A stretch of DNA of 64,000 bases from an uncultured Clostridia bacterium (GCA_934500875.1 CAKSTL010000008.1:62001-126000); one strand, 5' to 3'; shown: positions 24,974 through 34,388, counted from the first letter of the stretch. Notes: generated by a model from the letters alone, not told the origin. Program-made: numbers and translations.

Positions 24974-27103
24974 CTATTTTTCAGCGTCTTTTTTTGCCTT
25001 TTTTGTCTTTTTTGCGTTTTCTTTTTCATCTCTGCACTTGGGACAGTATTTTCCTTTAAATCTGCCTGTTCGCTGATACATTATGCCGCCGCATTCGGGA
25101 CATTTTTCGTCCAGCGGTTTATCCCAGCTTGTAAAGTCACATTCGGGATATCCTTCGCAGCCGTAAAAAAGCTTTCCGCTTTTTGTTTTCTTTTCAACGA
25201 CGGCTTTTCCGCACTTGGGGCAAAGCGTGCCGGTTTTTTTGACAATTGCCTTTGCGTTGCGGCATTCGGGAAATCCGGGACAAGCAAGAAATTTTCCGAA
25301 TCTTCCGTGTTTATATACCATAAGACGTCCGCATTTTTCGCATACAACGTCCGAAACTTCGTCTTTTAATTCAATGTTCCCTATTGCCTCCTCCGCTTTT
25401 TCAACGGTTTTTACAAACGGGGGATAAAAGTCTGCGATAACAGTATGCCAGTCTATATCACCGTCCGCAACCATATCAAGCTGTTCCTCCATTGCGGCGG
25501 TGAAGGTAACATCCACAATTTTTGAAAAATATTCCTTCATAAGGTCGGTTACAATCATACCGAGTTCTGTTGCGGCAAGCTGTTTTTTCTCACGCAGAAC
25601 ATATCCTCTGGCAATAATCGTAGTAATTGTCGGAGAATAGGTGGAAGGTCTGCCTATTCCTTTTTCTTCAAGCGCTTTGATAAGACTTGCTTCGGTGTAA
25701 CGTGCCGGCGGCTGGGTAAATTTTTGCTCCTCCTTAAGCTCTTTAAGTTTTAAAATATCGCCTTTTTCAAGCTTGGGAAGCTTTTTCTCCGCCTCCTCTT
25801 TTTTATCGGTGCCCTCGGTATAGAGAATTGTAAAACCGTCAAATTTAACCGAAGTTCCCGTTGCTTTGAAGGTATATGAGTTTGCGTCGATTGTTGCCGA
25901 AACAGCGTCATAGACAACATTTGTCATCTGGCTTGACAGAAATCTTTCCCAAATAAGCTTGTAGAGCTTAAACTGGTCGTTTGAAAGACTGTCTTTGATT
26001 TTGACGGGCGAAAGGTCAAGGTACGTCGGACGTATTGCTTCGTGAGCGTCCTGAGCCTCCTTTTTGGTTTTGTAAATCCTGGGGGAGGGGGTGATATAAT
26101 TATCGCCGTAAACTTCCTTTATATAGCTTCGTGCCTGTGCCTGAAACTCTGCCGAAATTCTTAAAGAATCGGTTCTCATATATGTGATAAGACCCACGGT
26201 GCCTTTGCCGGGAATGTTAATTCCTTCGTAGAGCTGCTGTGCCGCCTGCATTGTACGCTTTGTGGTAAAGCCTAATTTTCTTGCCGCCTCCTGCTGCATT
26301 GTGCTTGTGGTAAACGGAGGCGCAGGGGTGCGCTGTTTTACCGATTCTTTAACATTGGAAACGGTGTATACGGCGTCTTTAAGACCGTCGAGAATTTTGT
26401 TTGTGTCCTCCTCGGTTTTAAGGTCGTATTTTTTGCCGTCAATGCCGTAGAATTTTGCGGTAAGCGATTTTTTATCCTTTAAAAGATGTGCGTCCAAAGT
26501 CCAGTATTCTTCGGGAATAAAGGCATTTATTTCGTTTTCTCTGTCGCACACAAGCCTTGTTGCAACCGACTGCACTCTGCCGGCGCTTAAGCCTTTTTTT
26601 ACCTTTTTCCACAAAAGCGGACTTATTTTGTAGCCCACGATACGGTCAAGAACACGTCTTGTCTGCTGTGCGTCAACCAGGTTTATGTCAATTTCACGGG
26701 GACTTTTTATAGATTCGGTAACTGCCGTTTTTGTTATTTCGTTAAATGTTATACGGCATTTTTCGTTTGTGTCAATTCCGAGTATTCGTGCAAGGTGCCA
26801 CGAAATAGCCTCGCCCTCACGGTCAGGGTCGGTTGCAAGATATATTTTCGACACCGATTTTGCCTCTTTTTTCAGCGAATTTACAAGCTCCGCCTTTCCT
26901 CTTATCGTAATATATTTAGGCTCGTAGTTGTTTTCGGGGTCAATGCCGAGCTTGCTTTTGGGAAGGTCGATTAAGTGTCCCATACTCGCCATAACCTTGT
27001 AATCTTTTCCGAGATATTTTTTTATAGTCCCTGCTTTTGCCGGGGACTCAACAATAACCAGTTTTCCTTTTTTTGTTTCTTTTGAAGCGGTTGATTTTGC
27101 CAT
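24974..27103 (-). CDS. topA: DNA topoisomerase I
   Basis: This type IA topoisomerase of 709 residues relaxes negative supercoils. The TOPRIM domain (LVIVESPAKAGTIKKYL; DPDREGEAISWH) is followed by the catalytic Tyr region TVGLITYMRTDSLRIS. At the C-terminus are three CxxC zinc ribbons (CEKCGRLMVYKHGRFGKFLA and two more), then a lysine-rich tail. GGAGG precedes the ATG. It lies between dprA and trmFO and is probably cotranscribed with them. Confidence 0.97.
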   Translation of the reverse strand: MAKSTASKETKKGKLVIVESPAKAGTIKKYLGKDYKVMASMGHLIDLPKSKLGIDPENNYEPKYITIRGKAELVNSLKKEAKSVSKIYLATDPDREGEAISWHLARILGIDTNEKCRITFNEITKTAVTESIKSPREIDINLVDAQQTRRVLDRIVGYKISPLLWKKVKKGLSAGRVQSVATRLVCDRENEINAFIPEEYWTLDAHLLKDKKSLTAKFYGIDGKKYDLKTEEDTNKILDGLKDAVYTVSNVKESVKQRTPAPPFTTSTMQQEAARKLGFTTKRTMQAAQQLYEGINIPGKGTVGLITYMRTDSLRISAEFQAQARSYIKEVYGDNYITPSPRIYKTKKEAQDAHEAIRPTYLDLSPVKIKDSLSNDQFKLYKLIWERFLSSQMTNVVYDAVSATIDANSYTFKATGTSVKFDGFTILYTEGTDKKEEAEKKLPKLEKGDILKLKELKEEQKFTQPPARYTEASLIKALEEKGIGRPSTYSPTITTIIARGYVLREKKQLAATELGMIVTDLMKEYFSKIVDVTFTAAMEEQLDMVADGDIDWHTVIADFYPPFVKTVEKAEEAIGNIELKDEVSDVVCEKCGRLMVYKHGRFGKFLACPGFPECRNAKAIVKKTGTLCPKCGKAVVEKKTKSGKLFYGCEGYPECDFTSWDKPLDEKCPECGGIMYQRTGRFKGKYCPKCRDEKENAKKTKKAKKDAEK

Positions 27104-27154
27104 AAAATCATAAACCTCCGTAAATTTTTATATTGAAAAGCCATAATAAGGCTG

Positions 27155-28300
27155 TTATATTGCCAGTTCGTAAATGTTTCCTGCGTTTGCAAAGATTTTT
27201 CCGTCCATTTGCAGCGTCAGAAGAGCTGTTGAAAGACTTGAAATGTCAAGATTTGTAATTTCCGCAATTTTATCGCTGTGCAAAGGTCCGTTTGCAAGAG
27301 CCGAAAGAATTTTTTCTTCGGGCGAGTTTTCGCCGCCGTCCTCTTCGGTATCTTCCGGTTCAAAATCAAAAAATTTGTTAAAGTCCTCTGCATTTTGGTC
27401 TATGGCGTTTTGCATTTTTTCTTCGTCACGGGTTATATACATATTCAAAATATCGTCTGCGTTGGTAAGAACGTATGCGCCGTCTTTAAGAAGCTGATTT
27501 GTTCCTTTGGAATTGAGATTGTTGATATTTCCGGGCACCGCAAAAACATCTCTGCCATTGTCGTTTGCAAGACGTGCGGTTATCAGCGAGCCGCTCCTGA
27601 AGGTTGCCTCAATAACGGCAGTGCCTCTGCAAATGCCGCTTATTATTCGGTTTCTTTCGGGAAAATGATGTTTCAAAGGCTCGGCATTGGGCGGATATTC
27701 CGTTATTACCATACCTGTTTCCATTATTCTTTTCATAAGATATGCGTTTGAGGCAGGATAAACCCTGTTAATTCCGCAGCCGAGCACTGCAACGGTGGGC
27801 ATATGTGCGTCAAGCGCACCGAGATGTGCGGCAGCGTCAATGCCGTCCGCCATACCGCTTACCACAAGAATACCGTTTTTTGCAATATCGGACGAAATTG
27901 CACGGGCAACGTTTGTGCCGTACGGCGTTGCCTTTCTTGAGCCGACAACCGCAACGCAAAGGTAATCGTTAAGGTTAATAAACTTTTTGCCCCGGCAGTA
28001 GAGAACATAAGGGTAGTCGCACGTTTGCTTCAAAAGATACGGAAATTCCGCCATATCGGATGTAATTATTTTAACGTCGTATTTTGCAAGCGTTTTTATA
28101 AAGCCGTCAATGCCGTCAATACTCTTGTCCGCAAGCCTGTTTTTTTCGGAGGGCGACAGCCGAAACTGCGAAAAGCTTTCGTAAGGCGCTTCATATATAT
28201 TGTCAACGGTCTTGAAAACCTCGTCGAGCATAATCTTAATTTTTGCACGGCTTATTCCGCATTTAACCGTAAGCCATAACCATTTTTCAAGATTTGTCAT
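27155..28300 (-). CDS. dprA: DNA-processing protein DprA
   Basis: DprA protects incoming single-stranded DNA and loads RecA during transformation. The 381-residue protein has an N-terminal helical domain, the Rossmann-like core with VAVVGSRKATPYG, VVSGMADGIDAAAHLGAL, TVAVLGCGINRVYP and FPERNRIISG, and a C-terminal winged helix (about 318-378). It heads the dprA-topA-trmFO-rnhA string. Start ATG with a CGGAG site upstream. Confidence 0.96.
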   Translation of the reverse strand: MTNLEKWLWLTVKCGISRAKIKIMLDEVFKTVDNIYEAPYESFSQFRLSPSEKNRLADKSIDGIDGFIKTLAKYDVKIITSDMAEFPYLLKQTCDYPYVLYCRGKKFINLNDYLCVAVVGSRKATPYGTNVARAISSDIAKNGILVVSGMADGIDAAAHLGALDAHMPTVAVLGCGINRVYPASNAYLMKRIMETGMVITEYPPNAEPLKHHFPERNRIISGICRGTAVIEATFRSGSLITARLANDNGRDVFAVPGNINNLNSKGTNQLLKDGAYVLTNADDILNMYITRDEEKMQNAIDQNAEDFNKFFDFEPEDTEEDGGENSPEEKILSALANGPLHSDKIAEITNLDISSLSTALLTLQMDGKIFANAGNIYELAI

Positions 28301-28635
28301 TGTATATCACTCCGGATTTGTGTAAAAGTGTTTTGAAAATATTTACTATTTTATACACTACAATAAATTTTATGATTTGTAAAGAGTTTTTTTAAAAAAG
28401 TTTTTTCATCTATATATATACCGCTGTAAGTATTATGCGGGCAAAATGTCAAAAAATGCGTGATTAATTGTGAAAAAGTACTAAAAAATTCTATATCAAA
28501 AAATATTTTTGTGCAATTTTAACATAAATTAAGCAAAAATTTGGTTATTATATTTTTTTGCTTTTAAAGGAAATAAACGCTCCTAAATAGAAATATAATG
28601 TTAAGGACAATTTTTAAAATAAGGAGGAAAGGTAA
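28301..28635. other. AT-rich intergenic region between dprA and the EF-G-like gene
   Basis: These 335 bases separate divergent genes and contain no credible open frame or RNA. A TATAAT at 28594-28599 and AAGGAGG ahead of 28636 belong to the plus-strand gene. A TATAAA-like -10 box for dprA lies near 28350-28360 on the minus strand. The rest is A/T tracts. Confidence 0.6.
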
Positions 28636-30705
28636 ATGTTTGACTATGAAACCAAAAACTTAAGAAACGTTTGCTTGATTTCGCACGGCAACGCCGGTAA
28701 GACGTCGCTTTGCGAGGCCTTGCTGTATAAGGCTAAAGCGACGGACAGACTGGGAAAAGTGCTTGACGGAAACACTGTATCGGACTATGACCCAGAGGAA
28801 ATTAAGAGAAAAATTTCTATAAACACAACTATCGAGCCGCTTGAATGGAAAGGCGTTAAAATCAACATTATTGACACGCCGGGATATTTTGATTTTGTAG
28901 GCGAACAGATAGAGGGTGTTGAGGCGGCTGACAATGCGCTTATTATGGTAAGCGGAAAATCGGGCGTGAGTGCGGGAACGGAGCGTTCGTGGGAATTTGC
29001 GCAGGCAAAAAATATGCCAATTATGTTCTTTATAAATAAGCTTGACGACCACAAAGCGAACTATCAGAAGGTTTTGGAGGAGCTTAAGGATAATTTCGGA
29101 AAATCTGTCGCACCGTGCCTTTTCCCAATAAAAGACGGTGACGATTTTATAGGTTTTATAGATATCGTTTCAATGCAGGCAAAAATGTTTAACAAAGACG
29201 GAAGTATCACCTTTGAAGAAATCCCCGAAAATATGAAGGAAATTGCGCAGACAAACCGTGATATGCTTATGGAGGCGGTTGCTGAGGTAAGCGATGAATT
29301 TATGGAAAAGTATTTTGACGGCGGAGAATTTACCGACGACGAAATTACCTACGCATTAAAGCACGGCGTTAAGGAGGGCAGCTTTGTCCCCGTTTTGTGC
29401 GGTTCTGTTTTAAAGGGCATAGGCATTGAAATTTTGCTTGACTATATGCGCAAATATTTTTGCAATCCTGCCGAAGCAAGCACTGTAATCGGAGAAAATC
29501 CCAAAACGGGCGAGGCGGTTGAAATTAATGCCGACCGTGATGCGCCTTTGTGCGCAAGGGTTTTTAAAACCGTTGTTGACCCGTACATAGGAAAAATGTC
29601 GTTTGTAAAGGTTTTGTCGGGCACTCTTTGCGCTGACAGCACGGTTTACAATTCCGAAAAAGGTGAAAACGAAAAAATTGCCAAGCTGTTTGTCCTCAGG
29701 GGAAAGAAACAGATTGATGTTCCGAGGCTTTATGCGGGCGATATCGGCGCCACCACAAAGCTTGCGCACACCGATACGTCGGATACGCTCTGCTCCGCAA
29801 AGGATATTGTAAAACTTGAAAAAATTGAATTTCCCGAGCCTGTTTTGTCGCTTGCGGTTGTTCCCAAGGCTAAGGGCGACGAAGAAAAAATCAGCGCAGG
29901 CTTAAACAAGCTTGTTGAAGAGGACCCCACATTTAAGGTGTATCAGAATAAGGAAACAAAACAGACAATTATTGCGGGCACCGGCGAACAGCATCTCAAC
30001 ATTATAACCACCAAGCTTCAGACAAAATTCGGCGTTGCGGTTGACCTTGCCGAGCCGAAAATTGCATACAGAGAAACAATTAAAAAGAAGGTTAAGGTTG
30101 AAGGAAAACATAAAAAACAATCGGGCGGACACGGTCAGTACGGTCACGTTTGGATTGAATTTGAGCCGTGTGACAGCGAGGATTTGGTGTTTGAAGAAAA
30201 GGTGTTCGGCGGCTCTGTTCCCAAAAACTTTTTCCCGGCTGTTGAAAAAGGGCTTCGTGACAGCGTAAAATGCGGAGTTCTGGCAGGATATCCCGTTGTT
30301 AACCTGAAGGCTACTCTTGTTGACGGCTCGTATCACAGCGTTGATTCCTCCGAAATGGCATTCAAGACGGCGGCAAATCTTGCATACAAGACAGGACTTG
30401 CTCAGGCAAATCCCGTGCTTTTGGAGCCGGTGGGACGTCTTAAGGTTACGGCGAGAAACGATTATACCGGCGATATTGTGGGTGATATCAACAAGCGCAG
30501 GGGAAGAGTTCTCGGAATGAATCCGACAGGCAAAAACGTTACCGAGGTTGAGGCTGAGGTGCCAATGGGCGAAATGGCAAAATATGCGATTGATTTAAGG
30601 GCGCTCACCAACGGCAGAGGTAAGTTTGGGTTTGTTTTTGACCACTACGAGGAGGCTCCGTTCAATGTTTGCGAAAAGGTAATTGCCGAAGGCAAGAAAC
30701 AATAA
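28636..30705 (+). CDS. EF-G paralogue (translational GTPase)
   Basis: This 689-residue translational GTPase has EF-G domain order. G1 is SHGNAGKTS, switch II is IDTPGYFDFVGE and G4 is INKLD. An EF-G domain II follows, with domains III to V at the C-terminus (SGGHGQYGHVWIEFEP; YEEAPFNVCEKVI). The P-loop differs from canonical EF-G (AHIDAGKTT), and NKLD replaces NKMD, so it is the second EF-G-like family found in many Firmicutes rather than the fusA of the str operon. Its role is less defined. It stands alone, with its own terminator. Confidence 0.9.
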   Translation: MFDYETKNLRNVCLISHGNAGKTSLCEALLYKAKATDRLGKVLDGNTVSDYDPEEIKRKISINTTIEPLEWKGVKINIIDTPGYFDFVGEQIEGVEAADNALIMVSGKSGVSAGTERSWEFAQAKNMPIMFFINKLDDHKANYQKVLEELKDNFGKSVAPCLFPIKDGDDFIGFIDIVSMQAKMFNKDGSITFEEIPENMKEIAQTNRDMLMEAVAEVSDEFMEKYFDGGEFTDDEITYALKHGVKEGSFVPVLCGSVLKGIGIEILLDYMRKYFCNPAEASTVIGENPKTGEAVEINADRDAPLCARVFKTVVDPYIGKMSFVKVLSGTLCADSTVYNSEKGENEKIAKLFVLRGKKQIDVPRLYAGDIGATTKLAHTDTSDTLCSAKDIVKLEKIEFPEPVLSLAVVPKAKGDEEKISAGLNKLVEEDPTFKVYQNKETKQTIIAGTGEQHLNIITTKLQTKFGVAVDLAEPKIAYRETIKKKVKVEGKHKKQSGGHGQYGHVWIEFEPCDSEDLVFEEKVFGGSVPKNFFPAVEKGLRDSVKCGVLAGYPVVNLKATLVDGSYHSVDSSEMAFKTAANLAYKTGLAQANPVLLEPVGRLKVTARNDYTGDIVGDINKRRGRVLGMNPTGKNVTEVEAEVPMGEMAKYAIDLRALTNGRGKFGFVFDHYEEAPFNVCEKVIAEGKKQ

Positions 30706-30710
30706 ATTTT

Positions 30711-30742
30711 AAAGCGTCTGCAAAAATGCAGGCGCTTTTTTG
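30711..30742 (+). terminator. Terminator of the EF-G paralogue
   Basis: AAGCGTCTGC pairs with GCAGGCGCTT around AAAAAT and is followed by TTTTTTG. Confidence 0.85.
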
Positions 30743-30752
30743 CATAAAAATA

Positions 30753-30781
30753 TTGCATTTTTTGAAAAAATGTTGTATAAT
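30753..30781 (+). promoter_or_regulatory. Promoter of argH
   Basis: TTGCAT (30753-30758), a 17-base spacer and TATAAT (30776-30781) lie 32 bases before the argH ATG. Confidence 0.75.
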
Positions 30782-30787
30782 TATACA
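30774..30787. promoter_or_regulatory. ArgR-like palindrome over the argH -10 box
   Basis: TGTATAATTATACA is a perfect 14-base palindrome that contains the whole -10 hexamer. Its AT-rich core resembles an ARG box half-site pair. A repressor binding here would block argH transcription. Confidence 0.5.
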
Positions 30788-30812
30788 AAATTCACATTTT
30801 GGAGGAATTGCA

Positions 30813-32192
30813 ATGAAACTTTGGGGCGGACGTTTTGAAAAGGGGACGGACGAGCTTGTAAATGATTTTAATTCGTCAATCCGTTTTGATAAAAGAATGT
30901 ATAAACAGGATATCGCCGGCAGTATTGCGCACGCAAAAATGCTTGGAAAATGCGGTGTTATAAGCGCTGACGAAAGCAAGCTTATTACAGATACGCTGAA
31001 AGAAATTTTAGGCGAAATCGAAGAGGGAAAGGCTTGTTTTATGATTGACGCAGAGGATATTCATATGAATATCGAAACTATGCTTATTGAAAAAATAGGC
31101 GATACGGGCAAAAAACTGCACACCGGCAGAAGCAGAAACGACCAGGTTGCCCTTGACATACGAATGTATTTAAGGGACGAAACGGACGAAATTGTAAAAA
31201 TGCTCAAAAATCTTCTTTCGGTGCTTATAAAAATTGCAAAGGACAATCTTGAAACCATAATGCCGGGCTATACACACCTTCAGAAGGCGCAGCCCATAAC
31301 CCTTGCGCATCATATGTGCGCATATACGCAGATGTTTGAGCGTGACATTATGCGTCTTTGCGATTTGCGAAAAAGAATTAACATAATGCCGCTCGGTTCG
31401 GGTGCGCTTGCGGCAACAACCTATCCTTTTGACCGTGAATTTGTTGCAAAAGAGCTTTCGTTTGACGGTATCACATATAATTCTCTCGACGGCGTTTCGG
31501 ACAGGGATTTTGTGATTGAGATGTCGTCTGCGCTGTCAATTATTATGATGCATCTTTCACGCTTTTGCGAGGAGCTGATTTTGTGGAATTCCAACGAGTT
31601 TTCGTTTGTTGAAATGGACGATTCGTGTTCGACCGGCTCAAGCATTATGCCGCAGAAGAAAAACCCCGACGTTGCCGAGCTTATAAGGGGAAAAACGGGA
31701 AGGGTATACGGCAGTCTTATAACAATTCTTACGGTTATGAAGGGTATTCCGCTTGCATACAATAAGGATATGCAGGAGGATAAAGAGTGCGTTTTTGACG
31801 CAATTGACACCGTAAAGCTTTGCATACCCGTTTTTGCAAAAATGCTATATACGTTAAAATTCAACAAAGAAGCTATGTATAAAGGCGCCGGCGGCGGATT
31901 TACGAATGCAACCGACGTTGCGGATTATCTTGTACGTAAAAACATTCCTTTCCGCAAGGCACACGAAATTGTGGGAAAGACCGTGCTTTACGCAACCAAG
32001 AAAGGAAAATCGCTCTCTGAGCTTACTATAGCCGAGTACAAAGAAATCTGCCCGGAAATAGACGAGGATATTTACGATGCGATTGATTTGAAAACCTGCG
32101 TTGAGGGAAGAAAAATCACAGGCGGCCCCGCAAAAGAAGCGGTTTTAAAGACAATAGAAAAAGATTTGGATTTTCTGGAAAAAGATTTTTAA
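30813..32192 (+). CDS. argH: Argininosuccinate lyase
   Basis: ArgH splits argininosuccinate into arginine and fumarate, the last step of arginine synthesis. The protein of about 459 residues has the start MKLWGGRFEKGTDELVNDFN, HTGRSRNDQVALDIRMYLRD, GYTHLQKAQPITLAHHM and the fumarase/lyase signature GSSIMPQKKNPDVAELIRGK with the catalytic Ser loop. The frame is open from 30669, but GGAGG sits 8 bases ahead of the ATG at 30813. No argG is adjacent, so the gene stands alone with its own promoter. Confidence 0.97.
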   Translation: MKLWGGRFEKGTDELVNDFNSSIRFDKRMYKQDIAGSIAHAKMLGKCGVISADESKLITDTLKEILGEIEEGKACFMIDAEDIHMNIETMLIEKIGDTGKKLHTGRSRNDQVALDIRMYLRDETDEIVKMLKNLLSVLIKIAKDNLETIMPGYTHLQKAQPITLAHHMCAYTQMFERDIMRLCDLRKRINIMPLGSGALAATTYPFDREFVAKELSFDGITYNSLDGVSDRDFVIEMSSALSIIMMHLSRFCEELILWNSNEFSFVEMDDSCSTGSSIMPQKKNPDVAELIRGKTGRVYGSLITILTVMKGIPLAYNKDMQEDKECVFDAIDTVKLCIPVFAKMLYTLKFNKEAMYKGAGGGFTNATDVADYLVRKNIPFRKAHEIVGKTVLYATKKGKSLSELTIAEYKEICPEIDEDIYDAIDLKTCVEGRKITGGPAKEAVLKTIEKDLDFLEKDF

Positions 32193-32199
32193 AAAATAC

Positions 32200-32228
32200 T
32201 TGACAAATATAAACCATTGTGGTAATAT
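32200..32228 (+). promoter_or_regulatory. Promoter of the infC-rpmI-rplT operon
   Basis: TTGACA (32200-32205), a 17-base spacer and TAATAT (32223-32228) lie right after argH and upstream of the leader RNA. Confidence 0.78.
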
Positions 32229-32234
32229 TATTGG

Positions 32235-32380
32235 TAGCTTGATTTGATAAATTCAGATTTTTAAGCTGACACAAAAGTAGAAGATCCGCTTCTCACCTTA
32301 CGGTTTAAAGGTATCGGTAAGGTCCGTGTTTTGTTTTTGCTTATGCACGGCAGGTGGATTTTCACCTGCTTTTTTATTTT
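32235..32380 (+). ncRNA. Ribosomal protein L20 leader RNA with attenuator
   Basis: The leader of infC has a small stem around AGAAGATCCGCTTCTCACC, a second stem CCTTACCG-like/CGGTAAGG, and then a terminator hairpin GCAGGTG...CACCTGC followed by TTTTTTATTTTG (about 32350-32380). The GATCCGCTTCTCACC core is what I recall of Firmicute L20 leaders, where free L20 binds and promotes termination of its own operon. The order infC-rpmI-rplT downstream supports it. Confidence 0.78.
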
Positions 32381-32398
32381 GTTTGGAGGTGCTTTGTC

Positions 32399-32908
32399 AT
32401 CAGTAATAAGGAATTAATGATTAACGAAGAAATCAGAGATAAACAGGTGCGTGTTATCTCGTCGGACGGCGAACAGCTCGGCGTTATGAGCTCGAAAGAC
32501 GCTTTGAATATTGCCGAACAAAAGGGAATGGACCTTGTTAAAATCGCTCCGCAGGCTACTCCGCCCGTATGCAAAATTATGGATTACGGAAAGTATAAGT
32601 TTGAGCTTGCAAAGCGTGACAGGGAAACAAAGAAAAACCAGAAGGTTGTTAATATTAAAGAAATCCGTCTTTCGCCTTCTATCGATACAAACGATTTCAA
32701 CACTAAGGTTAATCATACGCTTAAATTTTTAAAATCGGGTGATAAGGTAAAAATAACCGTGCGTTTCCGCGGCAGAGAGGTTAACCATTCTTCGCTCGGA
32801 AAAGTGCTTCTCGATAAGTTTGCGCAGGCTATCGAAGATGTTGCGGTGGTTGAGAAAAACGCAAAGCTTGAGGGCAGAAATATGTTTATGGTTATTGCTC
32901 CGAAGTAA
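32399..32908 (+). CDS. infC: Translation initiation factor IF-3
   Basis: IF-3 binds the 30S subunit and checks start codons. The sequence INEEIRDKQVRVISSDGEQLGV is a typical IF-3 start, and YGKYKFELAKRDRETKKNQK and VKITVRFRGREVNHSSLGKVLL are core blocks. GGAGGTG at 32385-32391 is followed after 7 bases by ATC at 32399, giving MSNKELMINEEIR, which aligns with infC proteins known to begin at AUU or AUC. An ATG at 32417 is possible but has no RBS. A non-canonical start lets IF-3 limit its own synthesis. Confidence 0.94.
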   Translation: MSNKELMINEEIRDKQVRVISSDGEQLGVMSSKDALNIAEQKGMDLVKIAPQATPPVCKIMDYGKYKFELAKRDRETKKNQKVVNIKEIRLSPSIDTNDFNTKVNHTLKFLKSGDKVKITVRFRGREVNHSSLGKVLLDKFAQAIEDVAVVEKNAKLEGRNMFMVIAPK

Positions 32909-32969
32909 GAAGCAAACGTTAAAAATGTCTTTATAAGACTTAAAAATTTCAGAAGGGAGTCATTTTATT

Positions 32970-33167
32970 ATGCCTAAAATCAAAACTCACAGAGCTTCGG
33001 CTAAAAGATTCAGCCTTACAAAAAACGGCAAGGTTAAAAGAGGACAGGCTTACAGAAGCCATATCCTTACAAAAAAATCAACTAAGAGAAAAAGAGGTTT
33101 GAGAAAGGCTGCGTATGCGTCAACCGCAAACGAGGCTACAATCAAGAGATTGATACTTTATAAATAA
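32970..33167 (+). CDS. rpmI: 50S ribosomal protein L35
   Basis: A 65-residue, strongly basic protein starting MPKIKTHRASAKRFSLTKNG and containing the L35 block SHILTKKSTKRKRGLRK. AGAAGGGAG precedes the ATG. Middle gene of infC-rpmI-rplT. Confidence 0.97.
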   Translation: MPKIKTHRASAKRFSLTKNGKVKRGQAYRSHILTKKSTKRKRGLRKAAYASTANEATIKRLILYK

Positions 33168-33190
33168 TACAGAAAAGGAGTGTACTCACA

Positions 33191-33544
33191 ATGGCAAGAG
33201 TTAAAGGCGCATTATCTACAAGAAAAAGACGTAAAAGAGTGTTAAAACTCGCTAAAGGATACAGAGGCGCAAAGAGCAAGCTTTTCAGAACTGCTAAACA
33301 AGCGGTTATGAAATCGCTCGTTTATGCTTATACAGGAAGAAAATTAAGAAAAAGAGATTTCAGAAAGCTTTGGATTACAAGAATCAGTGCTGCCGCTAAA
33401 ATGAACGGCATCAACTATTCAAGATTTATGAACGGTCTTAAGAGAGCAAACATTGATATGAACAGAAAAATGCTCTCCGAGATTGCAATTGCCGACCCCA
33501 AAGCATTTACAGAGTTGGTTGAAAAGGCAAAAGCCGCTCTTTAA
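33191..33544 (+). CDS. rplT: 50S ribosomal protein L20
   Basis: A 117-residue basic ribosomal protein with MARVKGALSTRKRRKRVLKL, AKGYRGAKSKLFRTAKQAV and the C-terminal RISAAAKMNGINYSRFMNGL block. L20 is needed for early 50S assembly and is the likely ligand of the upstream leader RNA, closing an autoregulatory loop. A terminator follows. Confidence 0.97.
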   Translation: MARVKGALSTRKRRKRVLKLAKGYRGAKSKLFRTAKQAVMKSLVYAYTGRKLRKRDFRKLWITRISAAAKMNGINYSRFMNGLKRANIDMNRKMLSEIAIADPKAFTELVEKAKAAL

Positions 33545-33559
33545 TTTAAAAAATTTGAG

Positions 33560-33599
33560 CCACTATGCCGAGTTTTTCGCATAGTGGTTTCATTTTTTT
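33560..33599 (+). terminator. Terminator of the rplT operon
   Basis: CCACTATGC (33560-33568) pairs with GCATAGTGG (33579-33587), then TTTCATTTTTTT. Confidence 0.85.
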
Positions 33600-33629
33600 A
33601 TGCCAAAAAATTTTTTGCGGATGGTATTT

Positions 33630-34388
33630 ATGAGCGAGGTTATAAAAAGCACACAAAACAGCATATTTAAGCATATTTCAAAGCTTTCAGACGCAAAGTA
33701 CAGAAACAAATTCGGGCAATTTGTTCTGGAGGGCGAGCGGCTTGTATTTGACGCATACGACAAAAATGCAGATATTGATTTTGCGGTTTTGTCCGAGGAT
33801 TATACCGGAAAAGCTTTGCAGTGCGCAAAAACATATGTGTTTGACAAAAAGCTTTTTTCGCAAATTAAAAATACCGTCAATTCTCAGGGAATTTTAGCGG
33901 TTGCAAAGATGAACAAAAATTTTTCGCACGATTTTTCCGCCGCACGGACGGTTGTTTATCTTGACGGCATTCAGGACCCCGGAAATATGGGCACGATAAT
34001 CAGAACCTGTGATGCGGCAGGTGTTGACGCTGTTGTCGTTTCTGAAGGGTGTGTTGATGTTTATAATCCCAAGGTTGTAAGGTCAACTATGTCGAGTATT
34101 TTTAGTGTGGATGTTGTTTTCGGCAAAAGCAACCTTGAGCAGCTTAAAAATGAGGGATTCAGCCTTATCGGAACGCATCTTTCGGCGAAAAAAAGCATTT
34201 TTGATATTGATTTTTTGAAAAAATGTGTTATAATTATTGGTAATGAGGCGAACGGAATAAGCAATGAGGTGCTTGATATCTGCGACGAAAAGGTTATTAT
34301 TCCCATGGTCGGAAAGTGCGAGTCGCTCAATGCTGCGGTTTCCTGTTCGGTATGTGTGTATGAGGCGCTCAGGCAAAGGCTTGGTTAG
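33630..34388 (+). CDS. TrmH/SpoU-family RNA 2'-O-methyltransferase
   Basis: A SPOUT-fold methyltransferase of about 252 residues. The N-terminal substrate-binding domain has KYRNKFGQFVLEGERLVFDA, and the SpoU core carries motif 1 LDGIQDPGNMGTIIRTCDAAG, motif 2 (IIGNEANGIS) and motif 3 (IPMVGKCESLNAAVSCSVCVYEA), which form the S-adenosylmethionine knot. The start is taken at the ATG at 33630; an in-frame ATG at 33600 lies in the tail of the rplT terminator. It probably modifies 23S rRNA or a tRNA; the target is not evident. Confidence 0.92.
   Translation: MSEVIKSTQNSIFKHISKLSDAKYRNKFGQFVLEGERLVFDAYDKNADIDFAVLSEDYTGKALQCAKTYVFDKKLFSQIKNTVNSQGILAVAKMNKNFSHDFSAARTVVYLDGIQDPGNMGTIIRTCDAAGVDAVVVSEGCVDVYNPKVVRSTMSSIFSVDVVFGKSNLEQLKNEGFSLIGTHLSAKKSIFDIDFLKKCVIIIGNEANGISNEVLDICDEKVIIPMVGKCESLNAAVSCSVCVYEALRQRLG

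Noticed and set aside
28636..30705. Calling the GTPase the main fusA
   Set aside because: The P-loop SHGNAGKTS and NKLD differ from canonical EF-G and the gene is not in a str operon, so it is called a paralogue.
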